A DNA stretch of 64,000 nucleotides from Cycas panzhihuaensis (taxonomy: Eukaryota > Cycadophyta), in NCBI GenBank assembly GCA_023213395.1, contig CM041465.1, forward strand, positions 91,085,741 to 91,149,740, in the 5' to 3' direction. The stretch's first letter is position 1. Every line of letters starts with the position of its first letter. The notes beneath the pieces are model-generated. The model saw only the letters and a list, made by a program, of their open reading frames with translations, searched no databases and was not told the origin of the DNA. Positions 44,813 through 55,879 of this stretch are shown one piece after another. Made by a program: the position numbers and the translations under genes.

Positions 44813-45294
44813 TGTAGAAAAAATATTGGAGCTAAACTAAGCTCTGATACCAAATGTAGGAAAAAAGATTAAAGGAAAATAGGGCAGAACATATTTCATA
44901 TAATCAATAGATTAAAATATCAATATTCCAATACAAATCTTCAATACAATGTTGCATAATAGTAGCATAAACATGAGAGCTTGAATCTTTAATCCATTGT
45001 TAAAAGTGAGTAATACAAATTTCCCAAATGAGGACAGTGTCTAAAGACACCGGGGTTATACACCCCTCAATATTTATAATTTTGGGGGAGGAGGGAAACT
45101 CCTCAACCCTTGAAATTTAAATTAATAATAAAATAATACTAACTTAACTCAAATGAAACTAACTCAAATTAACTTAAACTTACCTTAACTTACTTATACA
45201 TGTTGAGCACCCACATGTGTAAAATGAGGTCGATGAGATGTACAATCCTGGTTGGAAGGTGGGAGTGGAGTGATGACAATTAACTCCAACAACA
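44813..45294 (-). repeat. 5' LTR of copy C (extended form)
   Basis: It is 482 bp. The minus strand begins TGTTGTTGGAGTTAATTG, with three bases more than the family start TGTTGGAG. It ends with a duplicated unit: standard LTR end CCTACA (44855), PBS copy, GCTTAGTTTAGCTCC, then a second LTR end CTACA at 44813. The last 42 bp are repeated in the 3' LTR. Confidence 0.9.
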
Positions 45295-45299
45295 ACTAC

Positions 45300-46450
45300 T
45301 TAATATTTTACTTTAGTAGATGAGAAGGCAACATTAGGATGCTTCTTATAGCTCCATGAGATTACAATTGAGTTCATATCAAAATAATAGCCTAAAGTTA
45401 AATGGTGTATGTTTCGGAAACCAACCCAATCAGCATTTGTATGTCCTTTTAGAATATATGAGTCAATCTCATAGTACTCAAGGCCAAACTAGTGAATGCC
45501 ATAGATGTATTTGAGGATCCTAGTGGTTGCTTTCTAATGAGATGCTTTGGGTTGTAATATATACCCAAAGTAGATCCCTACTACATATGAGATGTATGGA
45601 GAGTATGGGTAAGATATATGAGACTCTTAACTAACTACTGGTATAAAGTAGGATCGAAAGGTTTTCCTTGTTCATCTAGGTTTAACTTAATTCCTAGCTC
45701 CATGGGAATTGGTGCAAGCTTGCATTTTGTCATCCTAGATCTTTCCAAGAGCTCAGTCGCATACTTAGTTTGGGTTAGGGGAATATGGCTTGGTTCTTGC
45801 CAAGTTGTAATTTCAAGGAAATAGTGGAGTATCCCAAGGTCAATCATCCTAAAGTTACTCTTTAATTTTGATTAAAGCTAAGAGATTCTATCTATATCAT
45901 TGCCAGTGATAACAAGGTCATCTATATAAAGAATAATGATTGTGATCAAATTATCTCTAACTTGAATATAGAGATTAGGGTAAGATGGTGAACGATTGGA
46001 TCTGTGCTAAGTGAGAAAGCCATCTATTGTTGCATACTAGGAATATGGTGCTTGCTTGAGTCTATAAAGGGCTTTCTTGAGTCTATAAACTAATTGTTCT
46101 TATTCTAGAAAAGTATAGGCTGGGGGTTGTTTCAAGAAATCCTCTTCTTTGAGCTCTCAATTGAGGAAAGCACTCTTTACATCTATTTGGTAAACATGCC
46201 ATCTAAATAGGGCTATTAGATACATAACCAAAAGAAATGTGGTCATGTTGACTACCAATGTAAAGGTCTCATCATAGTCAATTCCTTCCTACTATTTAAA
46301 ATCTCTTACAACAAGGCAAGCTTTATGATGCTCTACAATGCCATCTGCATTGAACTTGGTCTTATACAACCATCTACAGTCAATTACTTTCTTCCTAGGT
46401 GGCAATTTAGTTACCTTCCATGTGTCATTTTTCAAGATAGAATTCATCTC
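45300..46450 (-). pseudogene. RT and RNase H start of copia#2
   Basis: Minus-strand pieces: TIIILYIDDLVITGND (about 45935-45890, catalytic YIDD intact); DLGILHYFLEITTWQEPSHI in the open stretch 45847-45635; RNase H pieces AVSWSYKKHPNVAF and SSTKVKY (about 45365-45310), then the element C insertion. RT head fragments (VDVKSAFLN-like) lie near 46160-46180. Frameshifts and stops separate all of these. Confidence 0.85.
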
Positions 46451-46799
46451 TTCATCTATAACTGCTTTCCATATTTGGTCTTTGACTGCCTCCTCAAACG
46501 TGAAAGGCTTAGGAGTTTCAAGGACACATGCTATAAGGGCAAAGTTTATAGAGTGTCTAATCTTAGAAGACCTCTTTGTAGCTATGGGAGGAGGAAGAAC
46601 ATCCTTTAAAAGCTATTATACCCACTTAAGAGGTGACTAAAAGCTAGCGGCTTCAACCTAAAGGTCATAAATTGAAATGGGAGGCTAAGTTGTGCTTGCT
46701 TGAGTGGATGATGAAGATGCTACTATAACTAATTAGGGACCTAGAGTGTAGGAGGAAGATAGTACTATTGGCTCCAAAATTTATCGAAGGGTTACTTAT

Positions 46800-47845
46800 G
46801 GTGCACTAACTTCATCTACTATTATAATCTAAGGTTGAGGAGGTGTTAGTTCCTATGATTCTTCTGTAAAGATTATATCCTGTGTCATATAAGTTTGGTT
46901 ACCAACTATGTCAAAGATTTTATTGGCTTTGCAACTAGGTACATAGCCAAGGAAGATTCACTTAAGACACTTGTCATTAAGCTTCTTTCTATTATCCTTT
47001 AGGACATGTTTATATGCCATGCATCTAAATATCCTCAAGTGAGCTACATATGGTTTTTGACCTGACCAAGCTTTTTTAGGAGTAATGTTCCTAACTGTAA
47101 CTGTGGGACTTATATTAGTTAGGTAGGTAGAAGTGGTAATGGCATCAATGCAAAATATAGTGGTAAGGTTGATATCACTAAGCATGGATTTTCCTTTATT
47201 GATCAAAGTCTTATTCATCCTTTCAGCTACACCGTTCTGTTGAGGTGTGTGAGGAATAGATAATTAACACTGGATGCCATGTTCCTTATAGAAGTTATTG
47301 AACTAATTTGAAATGTAACCACCATTATTAAATCTAAGGGTCTTGATTTTTATCCCACTTTCATTTTTTATAGTAGCTTTGAACTCTTTAAATCTTTCTA
47401 GGGCTTGATATTTATTTCTTAAGAAATATACCTACACTTTCCTTGAGAAGTCATCTATGAAGGTAATGAAATACCAACTACTATTGAGAGATTAGACAGG
47501 CATAGGGCCACAAATGTCAGAGCAAACTAACTCTAATAGTTATGAAGCTCTCCATGCATTCTTGGAAGGGAATTTGTCCCTTTGTTGCTTTCCCTTTAGG
47601 CAAGCCTCACATACGTTGTAATATCTCTTGATTTTAGGTAGGTCATGTACCATTTTGAGTATAGATATGAGGTTTAAGCTTTGCATGTTTAAATGACTTA
47701 TGCATTGATACCATAGGTGGTCTTTAGAGATATTTGTGATCATATCATCCTTTAAATAGGAGCATTCTCTAGGTTCTTGCATGTAAGGGGACTCTTCATC
47801 AATTACATCCTTACCCTTATTAGATTGAGTTGAGTTGGCCATGGA
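46800..47845 (-). pseudogene. Integrase of copia#2
   Basis: The pre-integrase zinc segment DHLWYQCISHLNMQSL followed by CEACLKGKQQRDKF lies at 47715-47560 (in the usual LWHxRLxH the His is Tyr). Later pieces: an ERMNKTL/MLSD stretch at 47218 with FCIDAITTSTYLTNISP, KKAWSGQKPYVAHLRIFRCM and KLNDKCLK to 46958. The catalytic region 47250-47500 is broken up by stops. Confidence 0.8.
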
Positions 47846-47857
47846 ACTAGATTCATT

Positions 47858-48304
47858 TTATGATGTAGTGATAATGGGGACTCCATCCAACGTATATAAG
47901 CTACCATCTTCATGTTCTATGGCCACAAGTTTATGTGTAGTATGGTCTGTAATTTTATAAATACCTTGGCTAAAGAGGACATCTAAGTTCTGCTTGTCCA
48001 TTTGGCTGATGGAAAGTAGGTTCATCTTCATCTCTAGTGCCAGAAACACATTGATAATATGGTGTCTAATGTTGGAGTCCTTCAATGTTATTAGTGCCCT
48101 ACTAATTTTAGTCATATTGTAAGTCAAGTTATCCCCAAATATGACGGTTTGAGTGTTGATTAGTTGGGTCTCTTCCAACATCTTTTTTGAACATGTCATT
48201 TGTCTCGTTGCATCAGAATCAAGGAGCCATATAGTCTTATCAAGTTGTGAGAATAATACTATGAAAAATAGGTTATGAGAGGAGGAGTCCTGATAATCTC
48301 TCAT
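47858..48304 (-). pseudogene. Protease of copia#2
   Basis: This open 148-aa stretch contains KTIWLLDSDATRQMTCSK. In the copia protease motif WxxDSGAxxHM the Gly is Asp, which should inactivate the enzyme. NVFLALEMKMNLLSISQMDK and GIYKITDHTTHKLVA follow, the link to the pre-integrase domain. Confidence 0.82.
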
Positions 48305-49650
48305 GTTGCCACCTTATTATTAATTATACTATTGGTTCCTTTGATTTTCATTTGAGAATCATTACCTGTTTTGAGGTCTTTATCCTTGTGTAGGTCTTGG
48401 ATTCTAATTCTATTGATAGAATTGGCCTTGAGTTTGATATGATGGCCCCTCTTATGGGTAGAAAGGGTCTCCTTATTTTTGAATGGGACCACCTTGTTGA
48501 TAATAAGGGCCTCCTTGCTATAGAAAGGGGGTTCCTTAAGGAGGGCATAGTCCTCCTTGTTAATAAGAAACTCATGTCTTTGTTGAGTGTAATTAGGACA
48601 TCTTTAATGGTATGAGGGTACTCCTTATTAATAAATAAGGGATTTCTATTGATAAAATGATCTATATGCTTGGATCCATTAGTTTTGTAAGAGCTGTAAA
48701 GTAGCCTGCTATCTGCTGCCTTCAACAGTTAGATGTCTAATTTTTCCACAATAGAGGTAGGTAACATTTAGTTTACCCTGCTAATTTTTTTGAGACTATC
48801 CCTGTGGTTGGTGTTGAGACTAATGAGACTGTTGAGTTGGATAGGAGGAGGAGGAGATGCTAACAAGATGTTGCTGAGTTGGTTATTGATGTGACACTTG
48901 TGATATGGAGAGAGAGTCAAAGTGTTGAGCTAGTTCTTACTACTGACTAAGTTGTTGGGCTACTTTATTAGTAATCTTACCCTTTTCTAAGTTTTAGGCT
49001 ATAAAGGTAGGAGCTGAGTTAGATATTGATGTCACCCCTAGTCAGTTAAGTATATTCTCCTCTCAAAACAAGAGCCCCTCAAAAGTTATGAAGTCTATCT
49101 TGGAGTAATTATCATGTAGCTTGGATACAAAGGAGTTGTATTCAATAAGTAGAATGTCAATAATGCTAGAGATCAAGTCATGATCAAAAGGTGGTTTACC
49201 AAGGATAATAAGTTGGTTTCTAATAGTTTTAACTTCAGTTAAATGATTGGTAATATTTTTTGCAAAGGGCATGGCAAATAGGTGGGCTTTGAGTGTAAAA
49301 TATCTAGATTCATCTTTTCTCTCATAGAGGGCACAAAATATTTTCCATGCCTCATGAGATGTTTAGGCAGTTTCAATGTTTTGATCTACTTGGTCATCAA
49401 CTGCCAAGTAGAGGAAGAATAATTCTATGTTATCCTTAGCTTTAAAGTTTGCTAAGGCTACCATATCTAGTGGGATTATTTTAGTGGAATCATTAGGGTT
49501 TGGTGTAGGAATGGGAAGAGGTATGTCCCCATTAACATAAGTCTAAAATTCATTCATAATAAGAATGTTTTTGACTTGCTTCTTCAATGGTATAAAATTA
49601 ATTATCCCACTGAGTTTAATAGTGTTTGAAAGGAGTATTTGTGATGCCAT
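48305..49650 (-). pseudogene. gag of copia#2
   Basis: The start at 49650 gives ASQILLSNTIKLSGIINFIP, with a stop at the expected Gln/Trp position about 35 codons in. The core lies at 49440-49060: LFFLYLAVDDQVDQNIETA, AWKIFCALYERKDESRYFTL and the open 49272-49063 with EVKTIRNQLIILGKPPFD. The C-terminal part (48725-48305) is basic and rich in Asn, Ser and Lys. No complete CCHC knuckle is seen. Confidence 0.8.
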
Positions 49651-52135
49651 ATTTGAAAGGTTTTTATGTTTAATTTTGTGTCTTTAAAGTTTTTATATAA
49701 TAAGGTATTAATCTACCTAAGTGGCTTCTAATCTAGAATTTTAAGGCTAAGGATCTCTAGGAAAGCTCTCGATTACTATCTTGTCTAATGGTGTCTATCC
49801 ACAAGTGGTAAACTAGGGACCTGATATACTAATATGTGAGTACAAGGGTTCAATATACCTCAGTACATGGACTATAAAGAAGGTCCTAAGACCCCCCTAA
49901 TTTGTTTCCCTACCTGCACCAGTCTTATACCGAATGACAAATCTAGTAGTGAAAACTTACTAACCAAGGCATTCACCCCCTTGGGTTTAGTATGGTCTCT
50001 AAACTCTAAAAGATAGGGTCTCTACTTCAACCTGCCACCTAATACACCTAATAACCAATGACATTCATCACCCAATATGAGTAGGCCAAGGGCATATGTG
50101 TGGTGGTAACTTTAGGGGTCCTAACCATTCCCCTTGTAAAGCTAGAAATAAGGGTTCACTTCAGGAGTTATCTTTTTTAATATGAAAAGTTTAACTTTTA
50201 AGTGAGTTTCTTACATACAAGAGGTTCCATTTAAAATAATAAACAAAATGAAGATGAAATAAAGCAAATTAAAATGACAAGGGTAGGTTTAGAAATGTCT
50301 TAATGGGACAAGCTTTGAGAGTGAACTTCTTCAACCTTCCAAGAGCAACACCTATACATGAGACATCACCATACACTAATTGGCCTTAAAAGTTAGAATT
50401 GAACAATTGAAAAAGATAAGTCATAACTTAATCTAGCAAAAGAACCTTAAAGAAACTAAAAATACCTTCAAATCTTGAAAAATAAGGCCCAAATAGCTTA
50501 ATCATAAAGGCCAAATTAAGTAGCTAATATCTCCTATAAATAAGCTCTAAATCTAGCTCAATTTGATTCTAAGTTATAGAGTTATGAATCTACTTTTTGA
50601 TGCTGTAGACAATTTGCAAAATAGATGCACGATTGAGGAGATATCATAGAAACGATGTAGGTACCTTTTTAAGCCTAAAACGCAAATGAAAATGGGGTTA
50701 AGCCCCCTCTAAATTCACCCCTAGTCATCTAAAGCTTGCACATGACCACCTGCTAACACCGCTAGGGGGCTGGTGGACTCGAAATATTTTTAAAAAGGGC
50801 TAAATATTTTTGTAAAATAAAAAAATAATCAAATCTAGCTAAATAAGATTTAAAGTCTACACTTTATAAGGTCATATGAGGGCTAAATATGACCAAACAA
50901 AGAGGCCTCAAGTGGATATAAAATGTAAATTTAATGTAGTTTAATATCATATGATTAAATATTAAAACATATGATAAAAGTATAAAAAATTTTAATGATC
51001 TTTTAAGTTTTGATAGCTACATGACCTATGCGCACCTCCCGTGGAGCTTTGGGAGCTCAAAAACTATATCAAATGGCTACCAAACGAGACAAAATTGCAT
51101 AGGGAGGGATGCAAGACATAAAGGAAGCCAATGGAGATGATGGATTATGAAAAGAGGCTCTAGTTTGAGAGAATAGCTTTGCTAAAATTTAGGGTTCTAT
51201 GGAGGCTAGACATAGAGAAACAAAGCTATATAGACCCTAAAACTGCCTTAAATGAAAATGGGGTTAAGCCCCCTCTAAATTCACCCCTAGTCATCTAAAG
51301 CTTGCACGTGACCACCTGCTAACACCGCTAGGGGGCTGGTGGACTTGAAATATTTTTAAAAAGGGCTAAATATTTTTGTAAAATAAAAAAATAATCAAAT
51401 CTAGCTAAATAAGATTTAAAGTCTGCACTTTATAAGGTCATATGAGGGCTGAATATGACCAAACAAAGGGGCCTCGGGTGGATATAAAATGTAAATTTAA
51501 TGTAGTTTAATATCATATGATTAAAGATTAAAACATATGATAAAAGTATAAAAAATTTTAATGATCTTTTAAGTTTTGATAACTGCATGACCTATGCGCA
51601 CCTCCTGTGGAGCTTTAGGAGCTTAAAAACTATATCTAATGGCTACCAAACGAGACAAAATTGCATAGGGAGGGATGCAAGACATAAAGAAAGCCAATGG
51701 AGATGATGGATTATGAAAAGAGGCTCTAGTTTGAGAGAATAGCTTTGCTAAAATTTAGGGTTCTATGGAGGCTAGACATAGAGAAATAAAGTTATATAGA
51801 CCCTAAAACTGCCTTAAATCTCCTTTAACAGGTATTAAGACTAGGTGTAGGGCTACCACAAGTACTAGTGAAGCTCCAACAAATAAGAATGATCAATAAT
51901 AGGGTTTCAGTGAATAAAAAACATGATTTTTTATACATTTTTTTAACAACTTTGATCAAAAACCCTAGATGAATGCAAATAGTCAAAAAATCTACTGTAA
52001 GAGGCTGCAATCAATTGCAACCAACTTTGTTTTTGCTTTGACACTATATAAAACTCAGATTTTTTTGCCAAAAATGTGAAGGAAATAGAGTAAATGATCT
52101 TTAAATCACCAAAATACTTCAAATTAGGCATATAT
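49651..52135 (-). other. Leader of copia#2
   Basis: 2.5 kb without supported ORFs. The 450 bp next to gag (49720-50150) parallel copia#1 29660-30110. A large tandem duplication occupies 50684-51816. The distal part near the PBS (51820-52135) is unique. Confidence 0.7.
50684..51816 (-). repeat. 566-bp tandem duplication in the copia#2 leader
   Basis: Unit 1 is 50684-51249 and unit 2 is 51250-51815. The two differ at roughly a dozen positions by eye. Both start at AAATGAAAATGGGGTTAAGC and end at CTAAAACTGCCTT. Confidence 0.93.
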
Positions 52136-52149
52136 GGGCTTTCATACCA
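52136..52149 (-). other. Primer-binding site of copia#2
   Basis: The minus strand TGGTATGAAAGCCC abuts the 5' LTR. It starts like the initiator-methionine PBS (TGGTATCAGAGC) but diverges after six bases. Confidence 0.75.
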
Positions 52150-52530
52150 TGATAAAAATGCCAGTACCTAAATATATGTGTATTGATCAAGTATATCAAG
52201 TAATATAATTGAAATAATCAATGAAAAATGTAAATAAACATAAATAGACCAACAAGATTACAGGTGAATTTGTTGCACCGTAGGCTCTCTATTAGGCAGA
52301 GCTTCCACATTCAAATTAATTCAATATAATGTACAAAGGTGTGGGGCATTATTTATAGCCATCTGCTAATATTAACATACAATTTGATAGGTCAACTTAA
52401 CAACACAAGAGGTGGACCATACCTCACTATTAAATATGATTTAATTACATCATGGGTCTATTAATGTAAAATATAAACATTAGATTACATAGATGTGAGG
52501 AAATGGATGAGGTATTAGATAGTTTTAATA
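52150..52530 (-). repeat. 5' LTR of copia#2
   Basis: It is 381 bp. The outer end on the minus strand is TATTAAAACTATC, mutated from TGTT. It matches 37734-38107. Confidence 0.92.
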
Positions 52531-53134
52531 AGAGCATAGGAAGGTTCATATGTTGTTAGTATAAATATTTAAATTTCCAATTGGCTTCTTCATGGTTGAG
52601 AGTCTTCTTTTTTATTAGGTACTCATGGATTTCTTTAGAATATAGTTTCTTAACCTATATTTGCAAGATACCTTGTAGTTCTATAATCATCTTGCCTTCT
52701 TTATATACCACTAGTAATTCTGTCTGTGGGTGTAGCTTTCCCTAACTTCTTTTTGATGCATGAGAGGTTGAAGACATTATGGATGTGGCTCTCTTGTGGT
52801 AAGTTGAGTCAGCATGCTACTTCTCTTACTTTATCTAGAATCAAATATAAACTAAATAACCCTATATGTAATTTAAATTTACCTAATTATTTCATCATGG
52901 CTTGTTTATATGGTTGAAGCCTTAAAAATACCCAATCTCCTATTATAAATGATCCCTTAATTTTGTGTAGATCCACTTGTTTTTTCATTCAATTCTTAGT
53001 TAGATTTAAGTTATCCTTGAGTATTTGTATTGTTCTCTCTATTTGTTCTCTTATAATTGAACAAATTAGATTCATGAGATCCTAGCCCATGCGAGAAATG
53101 ATGGAGGTTTGAAGTCATATAATGCTTAGAAGCA

Positions 53135-53487
53135 TGAAAGCATGGTATAAGTAAAGATAATTCTGATATCACTTGTTAGAAATAAATGCTTAAAATAGGT
53201 CTAAGATCATACAAGACTATGAAATTAAAGATATGCATGTGAACAAATAAAAAGATAATATGTATAAATATATAATGAAAGCTACTTGTGGGAAATAACT
53301 GCTTGCAGTTATATTATGTGAAACCAATATATATTTATAGTATATATCATCACTTGGCTATCCAATCACAATCTTGGAGCCACTTGGTCAACCAATAACT
53401 AATTATATAAAGAAGTATATGCATTATGGTCTTATAGTATACATCAAATAGATAATTATAATAATTTAATAATCCCATGGATTAATA
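53135..53487 (-). repeat. 3' LTR of element F
   Basis: The core starts TGTTAGAAATAAATGC at 53174 on the plus strand and ends ATTAATA. It includes GATATCAC just outside the core, matching GATACCAC at the other copy. Confidence 0.7.
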
Positions 53488-54184
53488 TTACCTAAAATTT
53501 CACCCTTAATATTCAATCCATGTTACAAAACTATTTCAAATGTGATATTAGGTCCATATAAAATCTAAACATCTATTAGAGAACATAGATAACCAACTAC
53601 TTCACTTGTTAATCCTATAGAATGGCCTTTCTGTACATGGTTCAACAACATTTGCCTACCAAACAACCTTTACCTACTTCTATTTTGCTTATTTTTAGCT
53701 CTCCTAACTAAGGTCATACCTCTACTAGAAAAATTGAGCTAGAAACCCTCAACCTCATCCACTACATCATGGAACAAACTTGAAAAAATAGTTATCTAAA
53801 TAAAAATATGTGACCAACACCTTTTTTTCAAGCACAAGATCCATTTTAATATCATATCAAATCAAAGTTTGAACTTCACACCATTAAAACTTCTCTGAAA
53901 AATTTTTAAAGCATATTATGTGATCACTTTTTGGAAAGCCATGTGAGTTAGGTTTACAATACAGTTAATGACACTCAAATCTAATGTTGTATGAGAGAGA
54001 GATCACCATTTTTGTATGCATAGTTATCCTTTCACATGAAAAAGTGAAAAAAAAAAAAAGACCATTTTTTTATCCTCTTAGTCCTATCAAAATTCCTATG
54101 TGACAAACTTAGGGGCTATGCAAACTCCAAATAATATTGAAAAGCACCTTAATGCAATGCTCTAATGTTGCTAATATTTAGTTT

Positions 54185-54286
54185 ATGAAAAATAAAATCT
54201 TACATTCTCATTTAACATGTGTAGATCTACACATTATGAAAAATAAAATCTTACATTCTCATTTAACGTGTGTAGATCTGCACACA
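54185..54286. repeat. 51-bp tandem duplication inside F
   Basis: Two adjacent copies (54185-54235 and 54236-54286) of a unit starting ATGAAAAATAAAATCTTAC, differing at a few bases. They create the repeated peptide MKNKILHSHLTCVDLH in an ORF that is otherwise meaningless. Confidence 0.9.
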
Positions 54287-55516
54287 ATAATGAGGCTTTT
54301 AGTGACTCCCTCAAGTTATTTTTTCATCATTTCTCAATCTATAAGTGCTATAAATATAGACTTGAGTGTACAGAAGGGTTTAACACCCTCAAATACATGC
54401 CTAAGATCAAACTTCACCTATTAAGAGGTGGTTAACTTAGTGAAAATTTGCCCAAACTGCTATCAAAATCATTAAACAATAAATAGAGCTATCCAACATT
54501 TGGATATAATATTAATTCACTCACATAGGCTTCCAAATCAATGATCTATCATATACAATTATTTCCAGAGGTAAACATAAGTAAAACATGAAAAAAAAAG
54601 AGTATGATTTATCGTTATGACCATACAAACTCTCATTACTTCATTAGCACACTACCATAATTCTCATAGTAGCCTACAACCTCTATCCATATCTTAGATC
54701 TTTGAGTTTTCTATCATAAACCCCATCTATCTCTATTTTGGACCAGAAATAGAGCAGTGCAAAATGATTTTCATAAGATCTACAAGTTGGGAATGTAACT
54801 TCTTATCATCAAATGACAACTGAGAAACTCTAAGTTACTAACATGGTGGAACTTAACACACCCCAATGAACTTACTTCTATCATTGTACTCTCACACTAC
54901 CGATAAAATTACTTCACAAAGTATAGGTTCTCTCAATTAGCAAAATTTGCACCAAGCTCCAAACATGCTAATATCCTCAAAATAAGCCAATCCATTTGCT
55001 GAACTAACTTATGCTACAAAACCTACCTCATTAATCATAATCACTTCACCACATAACAAAGGAAATAATAGCCTACCTACCGCATCACCAGATTCACAAG
55101 GTGATCAGGCTTATATCGACAACTGTGCTTTTAGACTTACATATACCATCTATATGTATATTAGCAAAGCATGTAAATAACTAGTCTAAAAATGAATCAA
55201 ATATGCAATAAACCTCTATGGGATTTGAGATAATTGTAACACCTGTGATCTAACTAGATTTTCATGCATAGGAACCAACATGCTCCAGGCTCATAATATT
55301 AACATACTCTAAGTGTCCTACTAAAGTATAGCTCAAAACCATCCACAGCTTATAACAAAACCTCACTTGACAAGCAGATAAACTACATCCTTCACTAGTC
55401 ACAAATAATCATACTTAAAGCAAGTCCTAAGTAAACCCTTAATAGATAGATATACTCATAGTCTTATAGCTTAATTGGGGTAAAAAATAGATTTGAACTA
55501 AATCTTTGATACTAAA

Positions 55517-55872
55517 TGTGAAAAGTAGAGTATAAGGGAAGACAATTTTGATACCACTTATTAGAAATAAATGCATAAAATAGGTCTAAGATCATATGAG
55601 ACTATGAAATTAAAGACATGTAAGTGAACAAGTAAAAGAATAATATGTATAAACACATAACACAAGCTACTTGTGGGAAATAACCACTTCCAATTATATC
55701 ATATCAAACTAATGTATATTTATAGTACATATCACTGTTTGGTTGTCTAATCACAATCTATGAGCCACTTGGTTAATTAATGATTGATTACATAGGGGAA
55801 TATGCATACTATAACCCCCTAGTGCATATTAAAAGGGTAATTACAACAATTTAATATTCCCATGGATTAACA
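55517..55872 (-). repeat. 5' LTR of element F
   Basis: The core is 55559-55872 with a 42-bp outward extension that contains a second PBS-like TTTGATACCA (55547-55556). Confidence 0.7.
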
Positions 55873-55879
55873 TTATGTA

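Larger units (their letters stand above)
38438..45294 (-). mobile_element. GAG-only LTR retrotransposon copy C carrying a captured host gene fragment
   Basis: This element is about 6.86 kb, inserted in copia#2 RNase H with TSD ACTAC at 38433-38437 and 45295-45299. LTRs are 38438-38916 and 44813-45294. The internal part, read on the minus strand, is PBS, a 5.1-kb leader with foreign sequence (41220-43600), an intact gag-like ORF and a PPT. There is no pol. Compared with copy B it is 4 kb longer, all of it in the leader. Both LTRs carry a 42-bp terminal extension with an extra PBS copy. Confidence 0.92.
37734..52530 (-). mobile_element. Ty1/copia retrotransposon copia#2, split by element C
   Basis: LTRs lie at 37734-38107 and 52150-52530. 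The TSD is AAAGC (37729-37733) and AGAGC (52531-52535), with one mismatch. Without element C it is about 7.9 kb. The minus-strand order is a 2.5-kb leader, gag, protease, integrase, RT and RNase H; the RNase H is cut by C at 38437/45295. Stops and frameshifts are spread throughout. It sits in the 3' flank of chromovirus #3. Confidence 0.9.
53135..55872 (-). mobile_element. Coding-poor LTR element F inside chromovirus #3
   Basis: Two direct copies of a 314-bp core (53174-53487 and 55559-55872) flank 2 kb of AT-rich sequence without recognisable gag or pol. Homology of the two copies extends about 40 bp outward, to 53135 and 55517, through PBS-like sites. A TTTAGTATCAAA on the minus strand (55505-55516) abuts the extended right LTR. 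Minus orientation is inferred from these sites. I could not find a convincing TSD, so the ends are approximate. It is a non-autonomous LARD/TRIM-like element. Confidence 0.7.

Noticed and set aside
46325-46640. Two overlapping plus-strand ORFs (94 and 100 aa)
   Set aside because: They lie antisense to the copia#2 RT/integrase region and reflect its codons read backwards.
54185-54424. 79-aa ORF with an internal peptide repeat
   Set aside because: The repeat is a DNA-level 51-bp duplication in a non-coding element; no family support.
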